This document shows positions 6,079 to 8,136 of a stretch of DNA of 8,136 nt, one piece after another (positions within the stretch are counted from its first letter, which is position 1; every line of letters starts with the position of its first letter). The DNA comes from CAZABS01 sp964483635. GTDB lineage: Bacteria; Patescibacteriota; Minisyncoccia; Moranbacterales; UBA1568. The position numbers and the translations under genes were made by a program. The DNA lies in contig CAZABS010000037.1 of NCBI GenBank assembly GCA_964483635.1, positions 1-8,136 of the forward strand, given 5' to 3'. The notes beneath the pieces were generated by a model. The model was not told where the DNA came from. It saw only the letters and a program-made list of their open reading frames with translations, and made no database searches.

Positions 6079-6792
6079 ATGACAGAGGCTCAGGAAAAAA
6101 AGCCGATTGTTCGTTTTGAGAGCGTATCAAAAAAATATTCCGAGGAGATGGTTGCCGTTGATGAACTATCGTTTACCATTCTTCCGGGAGAATTTGTTTC
6201 TCTTGTTGGAGAAAGTGGCGCTGGGAAATCAACCCTTCTCAAACTCATCTACGCTGAAGAACAACCCACCGCCGGAACCGTTTATTTCAATGAACGACCA
6301 ATTAAAGGGATCAAGCAGCGGCTCCTTCCTTTTTATCGTCGCAACATTGGGACCATATTTCAGGATTTCAAACTGCTTCCCCAGAAAACGGCTTTTGAAA
6401 ATGTCGCCTACGCCCTTGAAGTAGACGGACGAAGCGCCAAAGACATTGGACAGGAAGTTACTGAAATTCTTGATATTGTTGGCTTGAAAAGTAAAATGAA
6501 TAATTTTCCACGTGAACTTTCTGGTGGAGAGCAACAACGAGTAGCGGTTGCGAGAGCTCTTATACATCATCCGAAAGTGATCTGCGCCGACGAACCAACC
6601 GGAAACCTTGATCCCTTTGCCACCAAAGAAATGTTTGATCTTCTCCTGGAGATTAATTCGTATGGGACGACCATTATTGTCGCCACCCACAAAAAAGAAG
6701 TGGTCGATGTCCTCAATCGGCGCGTGATTACTCTGTCTCGAGGCAAACTCGTGAGTGATCAGCATCGTGGCAAATATGTTTTGAAAAATTAG
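6079..6792 (+). CDS. ftsE: cell division ATP-binding protein FtsE
   Basis: FtsE is the ATPase of the FtsEX complex, which sits on the inner face of the membrane at the division site and drives FtsX to activate cell-wall hydrolases outside. The 237-residue product has every ABC ATPase motif: Walker A GESGAGKS (44-51), Q-loop Gln95 in FQDFKLL, signature LSGGEQQR (147-154), Walker B VICADEP (167-173) with catalytic Glu172, D-loop GNLD, and the switch His204 in VATH. The F-Q-D-F-K-L-L sequence is typical of FtsE within its superfamily. ATG 6079 is 4 bases after the prfB stop, and ftsX begins 3 bases after the ftsE stop. A longer open frame reaching into prfB is only overlap. The order prfB-ftsE-ftsX is also known from other bacteria such as Actinobacteria. 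Confidence 0.95.
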   Translation: MTEAQEKKPIVRFESVSKKYSEEMVAVDELSFTILPGEFVSLVGESGAGKSTLLKLIYAEEQPTAGTVYFNERPIKGIKQRLLPFYRRNIGTIFQDFKLLPQKTAFENVAYALEVDGRSAKDIGQEVTEILDIVGLKSKMNNFPRELSGGEQQRVAVARALIHHPKVICADEPTGNLDPFATKEMFDLLLEINSYGTTIIVATHKKEVVDVLNRRVITLSRGKLVSDQHRGKYVLKN

Positions 6793-6795
6793 ACT

Positions 6796-7689
6796 ATGCA
6801 AAAAACACTGAAACTGTGGCGCACCTTCAAAGAGGGGATGACCAATTTCCGCCGGAATGGCTGGCTTTCCTTTGCAACGATTAGTGTTTTGACGCTCTCA
6901 CTGTTTGTAATGGCTTTTGGATTTCTCATGAGTCTGACCGCAAACTCCGTTCTCACGAATTGGGAGCAAAACATCAACATTGTGGTTTCTTTTGAACCAG
7001 ATGTCGACGAATCGAGAATCCTCGTTATTCGGGACGAGTTAAAAAAGTATCGTGAAATTGCCAAAATAGAGTACATTTCCCGCGATCAAGCACTGGATGA
7101 CCTCATCCGGAACCGAGGAGACCTCATCAAAGACGCTGTTGAAGCAATCGGTGAAAACCCGCTTCTTCCATCGCTCTCCGTTCAGGCGCGCAGTCAGGCG
7201 GATTACGAAACCATTGTGACAGCGCTCGAACAGTCCCAATTTCACAGCGAAATTCATGGGATTAACTACAAACAAAACAAAAATATCTACGATCGCTTGA
7301 ATACGATTAGTCATTCCGCGAAAAAGCTCGGGCTTATTTTTGGGATCGCCTTTACCTTCATCGCACTCCTCATTACCTTCAATACCATCCGTATCACCAT
7401 TTATTCTCATCGTCAGGAATTTGAGATTATGCGACTGGTCGGAGCTTCCAATCTCTACGTCCGAATGCCCTTTGTGTTTGAAGGTATTCTGTACGGTCTT
7501 TCGGCCGGTATTTTAACACTTGGGATGCTCGCTGGTGTCTCTTTTGGACTGAAAGCGCTCACCAATGGTTTCCTTTTCCAGGTATTCTTGACTCATATCA
7601 CCGTATTTGCAATTGGAGTGATTGTGGTTGGTGTGCTTCTTGGAGTCATCTCGAGTTTTATTGCCATTCGAAGATACCTCCGTGTCTAG
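6796..7689 (+). CDS. ftsX: cell division permease-like protein FtsX
   Basis: FtsX is the membrane partner of FtsE and passes its ATP-driven movement to a peptidoglycan hydrolase or its activator outside. The 297-residue protein has the standard layout: a basic N-terminus with NFRRNGWLSFATI, helix 1 (about 23-48), an extracytoplasmic domain (about 49-175) with a strand NINIVVSFEPDVDES, and helix 2 (about 177-201). The cytoplasmic coupling segment EFEIMRLVGASNLYVRMPF (208-226) is the most conserved part of the family. Helices 3 (about 229-253) and 4 (about 268-291) follow, ending in a basic RRYLRV. Length matches the typical 290-310. The start is 3 bases after the ftsE stop with no separate RBS, so translation is probably coupled. 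No clear terminator follows; the next promoter starts 11 bases after the stop. Confidence 0.95.
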   Translation: MQKTLKLWRTFKEGMTNFRRNGWLSFATISVLTLSLFVMAFGFLMSLTANSVLTNWEQNINIVVSFEPDVDESRILVIRDELKKYREIAKIEYISRDQALDDLIRNRGDLIKDAVEAIGENPLLPSLSVQARSQADYETIVTALEQSQFHSEIHGINYKQNKNIYDRLNTISHSAKKLGLIFGIAFTFIALLITFNTIRITIYSHRQEFEIMRLVGASNLYVRMPFVFEGILYGLSAGILTLGMLAGVSFGLKALTNGFLFQVFLTHITVFAIGVIVVGVLLGVISSFIAIRRYLRV

Positions 7690-7700
7690 CGAGTGCTCTC

Positions 7701-7729
7701 TTGATGGGAACGCTTATTTCAGCTAGGAT
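7701..7729 (+). promoter_or_regulatory. tRNA-type promoter before the GIY-YIG gene and tRNA-Gln
   Basis: TTGATG (7701-7706) and TAGGAT (7724-7729) are 17 bases apart. The boxes and the GCTAGGATAG core match the tRNA-Thr promoter at 4818-4846. A run of seven G follows. It is the only promoter seen before tRNA-Gln, so the GIY-YIG gene and the tRNA probably share a transcript. Confidence 0.6.
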
Positions 7730-7751
7730 AGGGGGGGTATTTTTGTTTGTT

Positions 7752-7812
7752 TTGGGGAGTAGCCCCTGCCAGCGCCCAAGGCGTAGCCGCGGGCAGGCAA
7801 GTGGTAAGGTAG
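7752..7812 (+). pseudogene. broken 5' fragment of tRNA-Gln, split by a palindromic insert
   Basis: TTGGGGAGTAGCC (7752-7764) is identical to 8063-8075, covering the acceptor 5' strand and start of the D arm of the intact tRNA-Gln. AAGTGGTAAGG (7799-7809) is identical to 8076-8086, the next bases of the same tRNA, and two of the following three bases also match. Between the halves lie about 34 extra bases. Similarity ends after 7812. The fragment cannot fold as a tRNA because everything from the anticodon arm onward is missing. Its AAGG (7806-7809) may serve as a Shine-Dalgarno for ATG 7822, at a rather long spacing of 12. Confidence 0.8.
7764..7797 (+). repeat. 34-base GC-rich palindromic element inside the tRNA-Gln fragment
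   Basis: CCTGCC (7765-7770) pairs with GGCAGG (7792-7797), and inside it CGCC (7773-7776) pairs with GGCG (7780-7783) around CAA. Both ends are ambiguous by a base because flanking C residues repeat. GC content is far above the surroundings. It looks like a REP- or MITE-like dispersed element. I see no second copy in this window. Confidence 0.6.
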
Positions 7813-7821
7813 ACAAACTTT

Positions 7822-8073
7822 ATGACCTGGTTCGTTTATATACTCAAGAGTAAAAAAGATCATGGACTTTATGTTGGGATTAGTCAAAATCCTCAAAAAC
7901 GACTCATCCAACATAATAGTGGAAAGACCATTTCTACACGTAATCGGAAGCCTTTTGAGCTGTGCCATTCAGAAGCAAGTATTTCTCTCAGTGGAGCTCG
8001 ACAAAGAGAAATATATTTGAAAAGTTATAATGGTGCAGATGAAAAGAAAAAATTAGCCAATATTGGGGAGTAG
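7822..8073 (+). CDS. small GIY-YIG endonuclease-domain protein (UPF0213-like), 83 aa
   Basis: The protein is little more than a single GIY-YIG nuclease domain. It has FVYILKS (4-10) at the GIY position and LYVGIS (16-21) at the YIG position. The catalytic-type Arg27 is in KRLIQHNSGK, then T-R-N-R-K-P-F-E-L, and the metal-binding Glu64 is in QREIYLKS. Length and order match stand-alone UPF0213/YhbQ-type proteins, whose true role is poorly known; relatives act in DNA repair, restriction or homing. ATG 7822 has a weak AAGG upstream inside the tRNA-Gln fragment. The last codons, encoding IGE and the TAG stop, overlap the first 10 bases of tRNA-Gln. The gene is flanked on both sides by tRNA-Gln 5' sequence, which suggests that it moved in as a cassette or was caught in a local duplication. 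Confidence 0.85.
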   Translation: MTWFVYILKSKKDHGLYVGISQNPQKRLIQHNSGKTISTRNRKPFELCHSEASISLSGARQREIYLKSYNGADEKKKLANIGE

Positions 8074-8135
8074 CCAAGTGGTAAGGCAGGGGCCTTTGAA
8101 GCCTCCATTCGTAGGTTCGATCCCTACCTCCCCAG
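8064..8135 (+). tRNA. tRNA-Gln (anticodon UUG)
   Basis: A complete cloverleaf is present. The acceptor TGGGGAG (8064-8070) pairs with CTCCCCA (8128-8134), giving the U1-A72 end pair characteristic of tRNA-Gln, and discriminator G73 (8135) is also a Gln identity base. The D stem is GCC/GGC. The anticodon stem GGGGC/GCCTC includes one G-U pair, and the loop CTTTGAA has anticodon TTG (8096-8098). The T arm is GTAGG-TTCGATC-CCTAC. The window ends one base later, so whether CCA is encoded cannot be seen. Its first 10 bases are also the end of the GIY-YIG reading frame. Confidence 0.95.
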
Positions 8136-8136
8136 C

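Noticed and set aside
6229..6801. Minus-strand open frame of 190 codons opposite ftsE
   Set aside because: It is a shadow of the well-supported ftsE gene.
7752..7812. The upstream tRNA-Gln copy as a second working or intron-containing tRNA
   Set aside because: The anticodon arm, T arm and 3' acceptor are missing, and the downstream copy is complete without the insert.
7723..7968. Minus-strand frame that translates the palindromic element into a PARGYALGAGRG-like peptide
   Set aside because: It is opposite the GIY-YIG gene and a non-coding leader, with no start signal. The peptide is a by-product of the repeat.
1..8136. CRISPR array, phage or insertion-sequence genes
   Set aside because: No regularly spaced repeats, and no transposase, integrase or phage structural motifs were found on either strand.

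Overview
The window reads as ordinary bacterial chromosome, most likely from a Patescibacteria (Candidate Phyla Radiation) genome or a similarly streamlined lineage. This placement is an inference. It rests on compact genes, several starts without a Shine-Dalgarno sequence, tRNA genes without an encoded CCA end, a small stand-alone GIY-YIG protein, and a GC-rich palindromic element of a kind I associate with these genomes. UGA is used as a stop, and an RF2 gene is present with its UGA-controlled frameshift. The standard bacterial code therefore applies, and lineages that recoded UGA to glycine are unlikely. There is no phage, transposase or CRISPR array. No gene-free stretch exceeds about 135 bases.

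Left part (1-3330) is a run of separate transcription units. It holds the 3' part of a serine alpha/beta hydrolase, an unrecognised GC-richer gene with its own promoter-like sequence, strong RBS and terminator, and a tiny membrane-anchored proline-rich protein with a terminator. An ApbE-type FAD:protein FMN transferase follows. A GNAT-like acetyltransferase on the minus strand converges on it, and the two carry closely packed terminators.

Middle part (3384-4797) is a probable two-gene unit: a single-pass membrane protein, then a membrane-anchored protein with two thioredoxin-like domains, each with a CxxC motif. It probably works in extracytoplasmic disulfide chemistry.

Right part (4818-7689) looks like one co-transcribed block. 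A tRNA promoter leads into tRNA-Thr(CGU). Eleven bases later comes prfB (RF2), made by a programmed +1 frameshift at codon 23. Next come ftsE and ftsX with gaps of 4 and 3 bases, encoding the ABC-type complex that regulates cell-wall hydrolysis at division.

The last 450 bases are the most unusual. A second promoter nearly identical in design to the tRNA-Thr promoter is followed by a 5' fragment of a tRNA-Gln gene, split by a 34-base palindromic element. Next is a small GIY-YIG endonuclease-domain gene whose stop codon lies inside the intact tRNA-Gln(UUG). The GIY-YIG gene is thus bracketed by direct repeats of the tRNA-Gln 5' end. This could be a minimal endonuclease cassette that inserted at, or duplicated with, the tRNA gene.
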